DNA from: Chrysopilus asiliformis
Lineage: Eukaryota > Arthropoda > Insecta > Diptera > Rhagionidae
Direction of reading: 5' to 3'
Assembly (NCBI GenBank): GCA_964034945.1
Contig: OZ035961.1
Location: forward strand, 63,905,244-63,969,243
DNA length: 64,000 nt
Below, one piece after another: positions 1 to 10,262 of the stretch. A program made the translations under genes and the position numbers. The notes beneath the pieces are model-generated. The model saw only the letters and a list, made by a program, of their open reading frames with translations, was not told where the DNA came from and made no database searches. How positions within the stretch are numbered: position 1 is the first letter of the stretch; each line of letters starts with the position of its first letter.

Positions 1-506
1 ATTTCTGAGAAAACCTTTTTTACTGATTCTAAATTGAGTTTTGTTTGGGAGCACGTCGTAATTTTATCTACTATGTGATCTATTTGGTATAAAAGCTCCT
101 CATTAGTATTCTCAGCTTCCTGTAGATATTTTTTAAACTGTTGCACCTTTTCTAATAAAGAATTTTTCTCGGCTACAACTAATGCGTATAGTTATTTCTT
201 ATTATTTTCTGACTTTTTTACAGCTTCGATATAAGACCTAAACAACTCCTCTGTCATTTTAACGCATGAAAAATGCTCTGGATTTTGGGTTACAATATAT
301 TTCAAGTTTTCTACTTGTTCCCTATCAGCTACTATTCCTAACTCACCTAACAGAATTTCCTGAATGTAACCGAAATCTTCAGTTAGTCTGAGCACTAATT
401 GTTTATAATGTTCTTTTCGTTCTCGAAGTTGAACTATTTCGGTTTCTAATTTCAAATATTTGTCTAATTTTTCTTTCGTTAATACATTTTTACCCCGATC
501 ACCCAT
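1..506 (-). pseudogene. Gag-like coiled-coil ORF of LTR-A, with an in-frame stop
   Basis: A minus-strand ORF starts at 506 (MGDRGKNVLTKEKL) and meets TAA at 192-194 after 104 codons. The same frame stays open beyond that stop to the left edge of the window, adding about 60 codons. The protein is rich in Leu, Glu, Lys and Gln with heptad-like spacing, so it is probably a coiled coil. No zinc knuckle is visible in the part shown. Its position downstream of the primer-binding site and leader of LTR-A suggests a Gag structural protein. That identity is inferred from context, because I do not recognise the family from residues. The stop implies a dead copy, unless it is a sequencing error. Confidence 0.45.
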
Positions 507-840
507 GAACCAGGCAACAAATTTTCAAAAAAAAGTAATGATTTCAATACATACATTTAACTAAATGTTAATTTTCAGCATTGGGAATGTAGTGATTCTT
601 AATACAATTCACTGCAATTCAATGTTCAATTTTTTACTGACTTCCACTTAAATTTCGGGTTTTCAATTCACAATTTTTTATATTCACTTGAACTTATGCC
701 CGTTTATAATATGTATTTCTAATTTTTTTTTTATTTATTTATTTTTTTTTTTAATAAAATTTACAAAAAGAACAATAAAAATTGAATAAAAAGGAAAACA
801 TACCCAACCAAATCTTCATTTGATATTCTTGCTGATGTTT

Positions 841-1077
841 TCAATCTTTAACTGCTTCTTTCGCTGCTTCGGTTACTGTTTCCACTTCTGTTGTTGTTTC
901 CAGTTCAGTTGTCGCTGCCTCAGTTGTTGCTTCCACTGCTGCTTCCGATATCGCTGTTCCAGTTTTGCTGCATTCACTTCCACAACCGCTGATGTTTTTC
1001 ACTGCCACACTCGTTGCTGCTCGTTCCTTATGGTCACTGTATGCTGTCCGATGAAACTTTCTGATGTTCTTCCTCAC
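841..1077 (-). CDS. Low-complexity Ala/Thr/Glu-rich leader ORF of LTR-A
   Basis: A 78-codon minus-strand ORF lies between the primer-binding site and the coiled-coil ORF. After a basic start (MRKNIRKFHRTAYSDHKE) it becomes Ala-, Thr- and Glu-rich with degenerate short repeats such as EAATTELETT. It could be a short upstream ORF or the N-terminus of Gag separated by a frameshift. The antisense strand is also open here because the sequence is repetitive, so coding is not certain. No domain is recognised. Confidence 0.25.
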   Translation of the reverse strand: MRKNIRKFHRTAYSDHKERAATSVAVKNISGCGSECSKTGTAISEAAVEATTEAATTELETTTEVETVTEAAKEAVKD

Positions 1078-1242
1078 TTGAACTTCCCTTTATGTTTCGT
1101 ATTCAAATGAAGCTCGATCAAAATTCCGAAATTATTCTTTCACTCTAATTTTTATATTAGTTATTATTATATCTCGAGTTATTATTTTAAACACTTCCCA
1201 TGCACGCACGTTCGTAGATTTTTGGTATTTTAAAAATAGATA

Positions 1243-1254
1243 CCGGCTGCGCCA
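1243..1254 (-). other. Primer-binding site of LTR-A
   Basis: On the minus strand the sequence reads TGGCGCAGCCGG, two bases downstream of the LTR end (CA at 1257-1258 read on the minus strand). TGGCGC at this position is the usual match to the 3' CCA end of a tRNA primer in Gypsy-type elements. The exact tRNA was not determined. Confidence 0.6.
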
Positions 1255-1429
1255 AATGTCGTGTTGCTTTTTGGTGGATCTTGGGAAGTAGTTTTAGAAT
1301 TTAAACACTAGATTTACTCAATTTAAGTTTAATTTATTTATTTTCTTTGATTTCACATTCACTTAGTAACTTTAATTTACTTGTCTAAAACAGCTAATTA
1401 GATTTTAACTAACAAAACAAACAACTAAC

Positions 1430-1623
1430 TGTAGACGTGACATTATGATAAGAACCAGATATGTATAAGAATGTTAATCTGGTAATACGAGACATTGTTT
1501 GAGGGAAAATATAGAAGGTAACACGCATTATTCTAGAAATGGTTGTAATGAGAGACTGTGAAATTAAGATCAAGAATAAAAGTAAATTAATAAAGAAGTA
1601 AATTGTGTTTGAATCTAACTACA
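1430..1623 (+). repeat. 5' LTR of LTR-B
   Basis: 194 bp, starting TG and ending CA. It matches the 3' LTR closely at both ends, but a middle stretch (about 1515-1552) differs by more than substitutions. This indicates an old insertion, or gene conversion and indels. No clean tRNA match follows immediately after the LTR. Confidence 0.85.
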
Positions 1624-1658
1624 AACATCAGAAGTGGAATTCAGACCCGCAGATCAAA

Positions 1659-2693
1659 ATGAATGAAGGTGAATTACTGAAATTAAAGAAAGACGAACTT
1701 GTTGCGCAGTGTGAGGCGAAGGGGCTCTTGACTGGCGGTAACAAGATGGATTTGGTACAGCGACTTCTTGGCGCTGCGCAAATTACGACGCCACGGTACG
1801 GTGAAGTCGATTCCGACGACGCTTACGATGACGCCATAGAGGGAGACAACGCATTAAATCTCGCTTCATTACAAAAACAAATGGAGGAACTAAAGAGAAA
1901 ACGAGCTTCTAAAACGCAGACAACAATCAACACATGAAGGAAAGGGGAGCTTTGCCTTGAACAATATGGCGGAGCTATTATTCGAGTTTTCGGGAATAGA
2001 AGACAATTTCCAAATGTGGCGACATCAAATTGGAATTATTGAAGAAACCTACCAGCTGGGTCCACATGAAATCAAATTACTGATCATACGAAAATTAACT
2101 AGGAAAGCGAAGAAATGGTTTCAGGCCACACCATCGAATTTGGTTTCCACTACGGAGCAGGTTCTTAATGCCTTAGAAGCTTTATTTGGGAATAAAGCTT
2201 CGGGTTCCGAGAGACCGCGAAAATTTTATTTACGCAAATGAAAAATAGACGAAGCGTTTTCCGAATATTTTTACGAAAAAATCATTTTAGCAGGCCAGTT
2301 GGGTTTAACGGAAGAAGACCTGGTTTCTGCAATTATTGATGGATTTGGAGATTTACAGCTGGAAAATACGGCCAGAATTTTAAAAATCCAAACGAAAAGT
2401 AATTTGTTATTGTCTTTTAAGGATGTGAAAAAAACAACACCAGGGTTAATTAAGTCAATGGAAGAGAAGGTACGCTGCTACAATTGCGGACAGTTTGGTC
2501 ATGGTTTGGGCCAGTGCACACGACCGGTGAGGGAAAAAAAGGCAGTTGTTATCAATGTGGAGAACAGGGACATCTAATTTTAAATTGTCCACAAAGAAAG
2601 CAACAGGAGAAAAAGACGGATAGATCTACGGAGGCTGGTACGTCCGGTTACAGACGCCCACCAACAAAAACGAACGAAGGACGGAAAGATTGA
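1659..2693 (+). pseudogene. Gag of LTR-B (SAP-like motif, gag core, two CCHC knuckles)
   Basis: From ATG 1659 the protein opens with a SAP-like helix pair (LKKDELVAQCEAKGLL), a motif known for DNA or chromatin binding and present in some insect Gypsy Gags. The frame stops at 1937. The gag core resumes in another frame from about 1957 (FQMWRHQIG), has an in-frame TGA at 2239-2241, and reaches a first zinc knuckle (CYNCGQFGHGLGQC). A frameshift in an A-run near 2530 moves the second knuckle (CYQCGEQGHLILNC) into the frame that ends at 2693. The order fits a capsid plus nucleocapsid protein. The three breaks make it non-functional. Confidence 0.8.
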
Positions 2694-3566
2694 CCAGAGC
2701 CGACTGACATATTTACTGTAAGTAATTATCAGTGTTTGTATCCTTCAAAAACTATAGTAGCATTATTGGACACAGGGTGCCCAATAACATTAATTAAAAA
2801 ACATTTGTTACACTTTTGGGAAAAATATGATTTGAACGATGATTATTATGGAATAAATAATACTAAAGTTAAGATAATAGGAAATAAAATAATACAAAAT
2901 AATGTTATGGTGGTGGATAAAAACACTATGAAAACGGACTTATTAATCGGTATAGATACTTTAAAATTATTAAATATAAACTTGTATAACTGTGAGGAGA
3001 ATAAAATTATTACAGATGTAGATTTAAGTTTAGAAATAGAAGAGATAATGGCAATTAATTATTCTCACTCAAATAATATTTATTCTATTAATGATATTAA
3101 TATTAATGTCAGTCAAAATATTGATTATTCCATATGAATTGAATGTTGTAATTTGATTGATAAATATTATAAACTGTTAGAGGCTAATGGAGAAAATTTG
3201 AATACTGTACAAGAGTTTGAAGTGGAGATTCGTCTATCCAAAACTGATAGTGAACCATTCCATTTCAACCCTCGTCGTTTATCATATTATGAGAAAAGCG
3301 AACTTAAACAAATTCTTGAAGATTTAACAAGCCAAAATATTATTCGCGAAAGCAAATCACCATATTGCCCTCCAATTACCCTAGTAAAACGAAAAAATGG
3401 ATCTCTCGGACTATGCGTCGACTATAGACTATTAAACAAAATCACAATTAGAGACAATTTTCCCATGCCATTAATCGAGGACCATTTGCAATTACTTAAA
3501 GGGAAGAAATATTTTACTTCATTAGACTTGAAGAACGGATTTCACCATATTCCAATACATCGCGAC

Positions 3567-5149
3567 CAGGGGCGTGGCGTCATCGGATGCAAGGGATGCA
3601 TTGCATCCCTTACAAATCTCATAAAAATATTGGTAACTGAGTTTTTAAGTTGAAACATTTTTTTTTTTCAAAATTCTATCATAATTAAGTTTGAGTTTAT
3701 TGTTCGAGTTACTGTTTTGTGCCCTTTGTAGCTTCAATACAACTTAGAGTTACTGTTTTGTGCCGTTTGTAGCTTCAGTACGGCACAAAATGCATTTTAT
3801 CATACAGTCGTGATATATTCAACCGCGAATGCCTTTAAAAAAAGAGAGAATTTCTTAACTTGCCTTTGAAACTGTGTGGAAGCAGAAATTATTGTTGCAT
3901 CTATGAGTTTTGTACGAAGAGAGATCAAACTAAACTTTAAGAGATGAGAACCTATGTTAACGACTGGAGAAAAGAGATAATGTGGATGCAAAATAAAAAT
4001 TGCTTCCACCTCAGCAGAAGTCAAATAATTTGCGCTTTTATTTAAATAACTAAAAAACTAAGATCCGTATTTAAAAAGTTTTTTTGGAGGACATTTAGAT
4101 GATTTTGTTTTGAGTAATTCTATATCTAATATTCATACCTTTTTGAAGAAAAAATACGCGGTTTTCGCGTTTAAAAAAACCATTCCAAAAATAAAAATTT
4201 CTTTCGGGCGATCATTTCTCTTTTGCCTCGTAATGTCATATGCAACAGGAATAGGTGAAATAAGCAATTCGAATCGTTGCTTCCGAGTGAAAATAAGTAA
4301 AAAAAAATGCATTAAGGCAAATTGGTAGTAGCGTGTCTGCATGCGTATGCGTATGAGTAGTGTCTTAAATTGTTTATTTATTAGCGTGTCTTTTTATTGT
4401 GTGATTTTTGTGATTTCAATAGTTTGGTAAAAATGGCAGATTGTTGTGTAATCGATAGCTTATTAAAACAATCATTTAGTTCGCACTCTTTTTCTGAAAA
4501 ACAAAATATCCTTGATCGCGGGAGACCAAAACCAAAATTAAATATAACAACAGTAAATAACAGTTGTACGAGACGATTTTCGGTCAAAGTTTACAAAGAT
4601 TGCGGTTGTGCAAATAAGCAAAAGTTATTTTGTTAGCCTTGTTTACTTTTTTCGAAGGATAACAACGTTTGGAAATCTGTAAGTTACAGCGATTTAAATA
4701 ATTTTCATAAAGCTGTTTAATTCTCTTCAGAATTAGCAATTCTGAGTTAAGAACGATCTTGGTGTATCCGGGTTTATGCGGACAATCGTAAATATTTTAT
4801 TTTAAAACAGTATTTTTTATACAAAAAGATCATTAATTTACTTTTTCTCTCGATTCGGATATATAAGTGTCTCGAATTAAAAACAAACACATTATAATTT
4901 CGTAGTCTGGGGATCAAAGATCGGATGAATTTTTCATAATCATTTTCATAATCATAAAGTACAAGTTATTTTAAAGTTTTAAACTTTTTATTATTTTATT
5001 TTCATTCATTTAAGTAGCTAAGGAGAGATGCATTTTTTCACAACACAAAAAAATACCTTTATTAATAACATAAAAACCTTAAGTTGGCAATTAAATTCCA
5101 AAAAATTAAAATTTGCATCCCTAGCTTCAAAACTCACGCCACGCCCCTG
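3567..5149 (+). mobile_element. hAT-1, internally deleted hAT element
   Basis: The 14-bp terminal inverted repeat CAGGGGCGTGGCGT is perfect at 3567-3580 and 5136-5149. The flanking 8-bp duplication ATCGCGAC (3559-3566 and 5150-5157) is diagnostic of the hAT superfamily. The element is 1583 bp, too short for a complete transposase, and keeps only an N-terminal coding piece. It lies inside the reverse transcriptase of LTR-B. A sister copy, hAT-2, sits at 42013-43570. Confidence 0.93.
4433..4720 (+). pseudogene. N-terminal TTF/ZMYM1-type zinc-finger piece of a hAT transposase
   Basis: From ATG 4433 the frame reads MADCCVIDSLL, then an SEKQ..L..GRP.P block and a Cys-rich segment CGCANKQKLFC, ending at TAG 4634-4636. 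The frame continues after the stop with PCLLF and N-VW----YSDLNN--K up to TAA 4718-4720. That arrangement, with the LFC-x-PCLLF spacing, is characteristic of the TTF-type zinc finger that precedes the catalytic domain in ZMYM1-like hAT transposases. The DDE and dimerisation domains are absent. Relative to hAT-2, four residues are missing before CGC. The finger would bind the element ends, but no complete protein can be made. Confidence 0.7.
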
Positions 5150-6255
5150 ATCGCGACTCTGTAAAGTATACATCGTTTATTACTCCCTTCGGACAACACG
5201 AGTTTGTTAAACTTCCTTTTGGGCTTCGAAATGGAACAGCTGATTTCCTAAGATTTATTTGTCACATTTTTAAACTAATTGATTCAGGAAAGATTATCGT
5301 TTTTCTTGACGATATCATGATTGCAACCAAGACTATAGACGACAATATCGACATATTAAAACAAGTTATTGACTTATTGATTAAATACGGGTTAAAATTA
5401 AACATTCAGAAATGTGGTTTCTTATTTGAGAAAATTGATTATTTTGGCTATTCCATATCTTCCAATGGAATAAGCCCTACAGCTTCTGGAATTCAAAGTG
5501 TCCTTAATTTTCCCACACCCAAAAACAAAAAGGAAGTTCAGTTTCGTGGGGCTCTGTTCATATTTTAGAAAATTCATCCAGGGGTTTTCCATTTTGGCCA
5601 AGCCTCTTTATGACATATTAAAAAAGGACAATGAATTTAAATTCAGTGCGAAGGAGCTTGAATGTTTCGAAACACTTAAGAAACTATTAATTAAGTCTCC
5701 AGTACTCGCCATTTACTGTCCAACAGACGAAACTGCGCTTCATTGCGACGCCAGTGCTTTTGGATTTGGCTCAATACTCGTGCAAAGAAAGGAAGATGGT
5801 AAATTTCATCCTATCTTTTATTATTCCCGACGTACTACAGAAACAGAAAGTCGTTACCACAGTTTCGAATTGGAAACTTTAGCAATGATTTATTCGCTAC
5901 AGAGATTTAGAATATATTTGCAGGGAATTAAATTTAAGATAGTTACAGATTGTAATGCATTGGCTTTAACATTAAACAAAAAAGAGATAAATCCCCGAAT
6001 TTCACGATGGGTTCTAGAACTCCAAAACTACGATTATGCCCTAGAACATCGTAAAGGAATAAATATGCGTCATGTCGATGCATTAAGCAGGCTAACAAAC
6101 GTCTTAGTATTAGAACAAAATACATTCGAACAAACATTATCGATACCCCAAATTAGCGATCCAATTTTAAAAAGTCTCAGGCGTGATTTGGAAAAATCTG
6201 AGCATTCCCTTTACGAAATGAGAAACGGTATTATATACCGTAAAATCAAGGAAAA

Positions 6256-6792
6256 AACATAACAAAAGCTATAATTGCCAATCTGGCAATTATTGAAAAC
6301 CCGTATGGTGATATTCGTATCAAATTTCGAACAGTTGTACCAAAATTCCACTTTGAAGACATACTTTCCAATAAGATTTTTTAAAATTTATTCCAATCGG
6401 ATTTTGATGTATGGGTGTTTTATGTAGAATCATATCCTAAATAACTTTTGTTCTTGCACTTTTTTGATAAAATGCACCGTTTTTGAGGTATTCGCAAAAA
6501 TAGTTTTCGTTCGTATGGGGGGTACCCCCCTAATGGTCCATTTTTGCCCATTAACGAACTTAGCCTTGCATTTTACGAAAAACGAATCTGCGTAAAATTT
6601 CACGTCTCTAGCTCAATCCGTGCGCCCGCAATCCGCGCCACAGACGGACAGCCGGACGGACATGCAAAATTCAATTTTTTTATCATTTTAAACACACAAG
6701 CGTAATTCATTTTTTTGTGTGATAACGGGATCTTGGCGTTACAAACGGTAAGGCAAAGTTAGTATACCCTTTGGTTTCACCATACGGGTATA
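6256..6792 (+). repeat. GTCY-type interspersed repeat, copy A (inside LTR-B)
   Basis: It starts ACATAACAAAAGCT and ends CACCATACGGGTATA, and includes a short GACGGACAG-type tract near 6645. It interrupts the RNase H to integrase linker of LTR-B, and the frame is compatible on both sides. The GTCY tract plus a tail that can pair TATACCC with GGGTATA resembles dipteran mini-me/DINE-type elements by architecture; family membership is inferred. There is no obvious target duplication, as expected for Helitron-like insertion. No coding is seen. Confidence 0.7.
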
Positions 6793-7624
6793 AATATTAT
6801 TTTATGTCTCTGAAAGCATGGAAAACAATGTGATTAGAACTTGTCATGATGATGTAGGTCATATCGGTGTCGAGAAAACATTTGAACTAATTTCCAGAAA
6901 TTATTGGTTCCCAAATCTCAAGTCAAAAATCAAAACTCATATTAGTAACTGTCTTAAATGCATCACTTTTTCACCTGATAGTGGCAAAGTGCTAGGTTTT
7001 CTAAATAATACTCCGAAAAGCGAAATGCCATTCGATGTTATTCATATTTGGGCCCAATCGACGAAGTAGAAAGAATGAATAGAGTCATTATTCCCATGCT
7101 CGCTAAATTAACTGACAAAAATAAAAACATTAATTGGTACAAAACCCTTAATGAATACGCAATAAATAATACTGTGAATAGATCCATAGGCACAACACCT
7201 AGCAAATTACTATTTGGTTTAAATCAACGCGGAAGAATTAATGACCATTTGAAAGAATATTTGGAAAAAAAAATTGCAACTGAAAAAAGAGATTTGTCTG
7301 AAGTCAGAAAAAAGGCTAACGAAAAAAACTTAAGAACTCAGCAGCATAATAAAAAATACTTTGACAAAAAAAAGGAAAGCACCCAGAAAATATTCTGTTG
7401 ATGATCTGGTCATGATTAAAAATCATGTCTCTGCACCTGGTAAAATTAAAAAATTACTACTCAAAAGAAAGGGTCCATATAAAATTAAAAAGATATTACC
7501 TTATAATCGTTATGTTGTTATAGATATAGACAGTAATTATCAAGTAACTCAAATCTCGTATGAGGGAATATTAGAAAGCAAAAACATTACACCTTATTAT
7601 TCCTATGATTATTCAAAAAAATAA
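6793..7624 (+). pseudogene. Integrase remnant of LTR-B, catalytic core deleted
   Basis: The N-terminal HHCC zinc-binding region is visible (CHDDVGH ... CLKC) up to about 7050. The next block, in a shifted frame, begins just before the last catalytic acid context (EVERMNR) near 7063. The stretch that should hold the first two Asp residues of the DDE triad is therefore missing, by an internal deletion joined near 7048. A further frameshift in an A-run near 7375 precedes the C-terminal GPY module (KRKGPYKIKKILPYN) that ends at 7624. The integrase cannot be active. Confidence 0.82.
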
Positions 7625-7839
7625 TTATTATTATTAATGATTAAGAATGGAAATTATCAGTTTATCTCGAATCCAGCATTATTATTTCAAAATTATTCCA
7701 AAGTTATTAAAATTAATTATTCGAAAAGATTATTCATTTTTCATAGTATTCCTTTTATTCTCCATTACTCTTTATTCTATTATTCAAAAAAAAAAAAAAA
7801 TTATTCCATTAATAATAAAATGTATATCCTTACATGTAT
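7625..7839. other. 3' non-coding part of LTR-B
   Basis: AT-rich sequence between the integrase stop and the hAT MITE, including an A-run near 7785. Short ORFs here have no recognisable domain, and I see no envelope gene. Confidence 0.5.
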
Positions 7840-8264
7840 CAGTGGCGGCTCGTGTATATTTGAAATGAGGAGGCAAAGTTTTTTTTAGTTCTATAAAAGT
7901 TTTTATTATGTAGGAAGACGTATTCCGAATTATGTAGGAAGACCTATTCTTCTGGAGGGGAAAAGTGAAACAGAGATTGGTGTTCGTATTCTATATGTGG
8001 CTATGCTTGTTCTTAGCAAAAGCTGTATGAAAGTATTTGTACGAATCGGAGGCTAGCCTCTATGAACAGAATTTGTAGTTTATGTTTTATAGAATTCGAC
8101 ATGACAGAATAGGATTTTCTTTTAAATTATTATTTTTTGAACATACAGATTTTTATACAGTCCATTATGGTATAAAAAATTAAAGGCATACGTTAGAAAA
8201 ACATTTTTATAAAATGTTATGAGGAGGCAATGCCTCCGTTGCCTCCCCTATAAAGCCGCCACTG
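7840..8264. mobile_element. hAT-type MITE inside LTR-B
   Basis: 425 bp with terminal inverted repeats CAGTGGCGGCT and AGCCGCCACTG, flanked by the 8-bp duplication ACATGTAT (7832-7839 and 8265-8272). The size, CAG-type ends and 8-bp duplication identify a non-autonomous hAT element. No coding capacity is seen. Confidence 0.92.
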
Positions 8265-8430
8265 ACATGTATTAGTCATATATAAAGAATCAATTAAATT
8301 GCTATTACTAAAAGCAAAATTACTTTGAATATTAACAATACTTGAAAAATTTAATTATTTTATTACTAAGAAATATTCAGTTAAATGTATTGAAATCAAT
8401 CGAGTCGATTGAAGGCCAGGATGGCCGAGT

Positions 8431-8610
8431 TGTAGACGTGGTATTATGATAAGAACCAGATATGTATAAGAATGTTAACCTGGTAATACGAGACATTGTT
8501 TGAGGGAAAATAGAGAAGGTAGTTAGATCTAGTAACACGAGAGACTGTGAAATTAAGATCAAGAATAAAAGTAAATTAATAAAGAAGTAAATTGTGTTTG
8601 AATCTAACTA
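8431..8610 (+). repeat. 3' LTR of LTR-B, split by a mariner
   Basis: It begins TGTAGACGTG like the 5' LTR, just after a purine-rich stretch (about 8412-8430) that is a weak polypurine-tract candidate. It runs to TA 8609-8610, the mariner target. The last two bases of the LTR (CA, 9909-9910) lie on the far side of the mariner. Confidence 0.88.
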
Positions 8611-9906
8611 AGGCTTGTCCCGAAAAGTAACTGGAAATTTCAAACGAATAGAACTTTGTGAATATGATAACGGCAACCTCCAACTTTGTTTTTATAACAA
8701 GAACAACAATTAACTTAAATAATTATGTTTGGTTTTTTTAAATATCTCTTTTGGAGTACTGGTGGTACAACTTTTTGCGGATGCCTTCCATGTCAGCTTT
8801 TACAGATGCTTCATCGACTTTTCCGGCCGCAGCATACCACTTCCGCCGGAAATCGTCAAGGTTTTTGGCAGTCTTACCCGTTTTCCTTAAAATACCTTTC
8901 ACTAGAGCCCAGTAATGCTCGATGGGTCGACACTGCGGCACATTTGGTGGGTTCATCTCTTTTTCTACAAATTTGACGTCGTTGTCCTTTAAGAATTGCA
9001 TTGTGTCATTAACGTAATGAGCCGGAGCGAGATCGGGCCAAAACAGCGTGGGGACATCATGACTTCGAATAAACGGAAGAAGACGTTTTTTGAGGCATTC
9101 CTTAATATATATTTCCTTGTTAATCGTGCCTTTGGTTACGAAAATTGAGCTTTTTTTGCCGCATTCACAAATGGGCTGCCATACGAGATACTTTTCGTCG
9201 TATTTCCCAATATTAATTGCTCTTTCTGATTCAGAAAGGATCTCTCCCTTAGCTGCTGTATAATATTGTGGTCCAGGAAGCGTAGAAAAGTCAGCTTTGC
9301 TGTAGGTTTCGTCGTCCATTATCAAATGAGGTTTTTCCGCTCGAAGGAAATCATAAAGTTTTCGGGCACGTCTTTTGATTATTGAGCGTTGTTTTTCCGA
9401 TACTCTTGGTACCTTTTGTTTTTTATAAGTCTTCATACCTGCTCGGTGCTTAACTGTTTGATCCATAGACCTGGTAGTTCCACATTTTTTTGGCCACATC
9501 TCTGAGCGACATACTTCGATTCCGCTGAATGGTAGTCACGATATTTTTTTCGAGAGCAGAGTCATTTGCACCAGAAGGTCTTCCGTTCACAGGCTTCCGT
9601 TCGACGCTCAAAGTCACAAAATAGTTTTTCAAAATCAAATATACGGAACTTCGAGCCATTTTCAAGTCTTTTGCGATCAAATTTACGGGGCGCAAAGGAT
9701 TTTCGCGCCATTTGGAAATTACAGTTCCACGTCTATCTTTTCGATTCATTTTCTTAACTCAGCCGTACCACGTATAAAATAACTATGTACTACAAAATTT
9801 AAGTTGAGTCTAACACTTGCAAATAAAGAAAACTTGATTGAGCTAAGTTGTTTAGAAGTGGGGCTACACCTATTCAAAATTTCCAGTTACTTTTCGGGAC
9901 AAGCCT
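8611..9906 (-). mobile_element. DD37E mariner-like element in the 3' LTR of LTR-B
   Basis: 1296 bp with perfect terminal inverted repeats of about 30 bp beginning AGGCTTGTCCCGAAAAGTAA, flanked by a TA duplication (8609-8610 and 9907-9908). It encodes one transposase on the minus strand with a single frameshift. The perfect ends suggest a fairly recent arrival. It supplies no cargo. Confidence 0.93.
8738..9749 (-). pseudogene. Mariner/Tc1-family transposase, DD37E, one frameshift
   Basis: The minus-strand coding starts at 9749 with a helix-turn-helix N-terminus (MNRKDRRGTVISKWRENPL, then SSVYLILKNY and RPSG), which binds the inverted repeats. It shifts frame near 9484-9490 at a run of seven T (plus strand). 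The downstream frame carries the catalytic triad: first Asp in LIMDDETY, second in WPDLAPAHY, and Glu in CRPIEHYW. The spacing from second Asp to Glu is 37 residues, hence DD37E, a group described from mosquitoes and other animals. The protein ends at 8738, giving about 335 codons in all, a normal length. The frameshift lies in a homopolymer, so a base-calling error cannot be excluded and the enzyme may be intact. Confidence 0.88.
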
Positions 9907-10262
9907 TACATAACGATATTTTTACTACTTAAAAACAACTGACTAATGTCAACCGGTTAAATCAAAAACAACTATCTTTCATGACTTCCTTAAAACGACT
10001 GTCTGATGTGGTGACTTGGTTTCTTCAAATTAATCGAAATTACCTATTGACGTCATTACCGTACAATGACCCTTTTGCAATTCAGCATGATGAATGCATA
10101 TATTTTCTTATTGAGCAATATTAATTCTTAAGAAATTAATTTGTCAATCAGGTAATATTGCAATATTTGCACAATTACAAATATATCATTGCGGCATGAA
10201 CTTTTATTCAATTTCAATAACCTTTGTAGATATTAGCTCTAGCCGATTTCCGCGTCACCACA

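Larger units (their letters stand above)
2736..6253 (+). pseudogene. Pol of LTR-B: protease, reverse transcriptase, RNase H
   Basis: The aspartic protease motif LLDTGCP is near 2766. After an in-frame TGA at 3135-3137 the same frame carries the reverse-transcriptase fingers and first catalytic block (TSLDLKNGFH) up to 3566. The hAT element 3567-5149 interrupts exactly between codons, and one copy of its 8-bp target duplication accounts for the extra bases. RT continues from 5158 with the active-site block FLDDIM, in place of the commoner YxDD, near 5305. A frameshift near 5540 leads to RNase H (DASAFGFG, SFELETLA, TDCNALALTL) and the conserved tail VDALSRL at about 6105. The frame runs into a GTCY repeat at about 6254. 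It is a dead copy of a standard Gypsy pol. Confidence 0.88.
1430..9910 (+). mobile_element. LTR retrotransposon B, Gypsy-like, multiply interrupted
   Basis: Two LTRs beginning TGTAGACGTG start at 1430 and 8431 and end in ACTACA. TAAC at 1426-1429 is repeated at 9911-9914 as the 4-bp target duplication, although the 3' LTR is split by a mariner. Inside are, in order, a SAP-like and CCHC Gag, a DTG protease, reverse transcriptase, RNase H and integrase, the Gypsy (Ty3) order. All are broken by stops, frameshifts, one deletion and four insertions: hAT at 3567, GTCY repeat at about 6256, hAT MITE at 7840 and mariner at 8611. Without these insertions the element would be about 4.6 kb. It cannot move on its own. 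Confidence 0.9.
1..10262 (-). mobile_element. LTR retrotransposon A, 5' end, interrupted by LTR-B
   Basis: Read on the minus strand, a primer-binding-site motif lies 2 bases inside a sequence ending in CA at 1257, as expected for the inner end of a 5' LTR. The LTR continues rightward to 1429, is split there by LTR-B, and resumes at 9911. Its outer end is probably near 10262, where the minus strand reads TGTGGTGACG. After removal of LTR-B the LTR is about 525 bp. Internal sequence and gag-like coding run leftward off the window, so the pol genes and the other LTR are not seen. The assignment rests on PBS placement and gag-like coding, and the outer LTR edge is a guess. Confidence 0.65.

Noticed and set aside
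7637..7888. Possible envelope gene of LTR-B in the hydrophobic ORFs after integrase
   Set aside because: The frames are short, AT-driven and run into the hAT MITE; no signal peptide, cleavage site or fusion-like region is seen.
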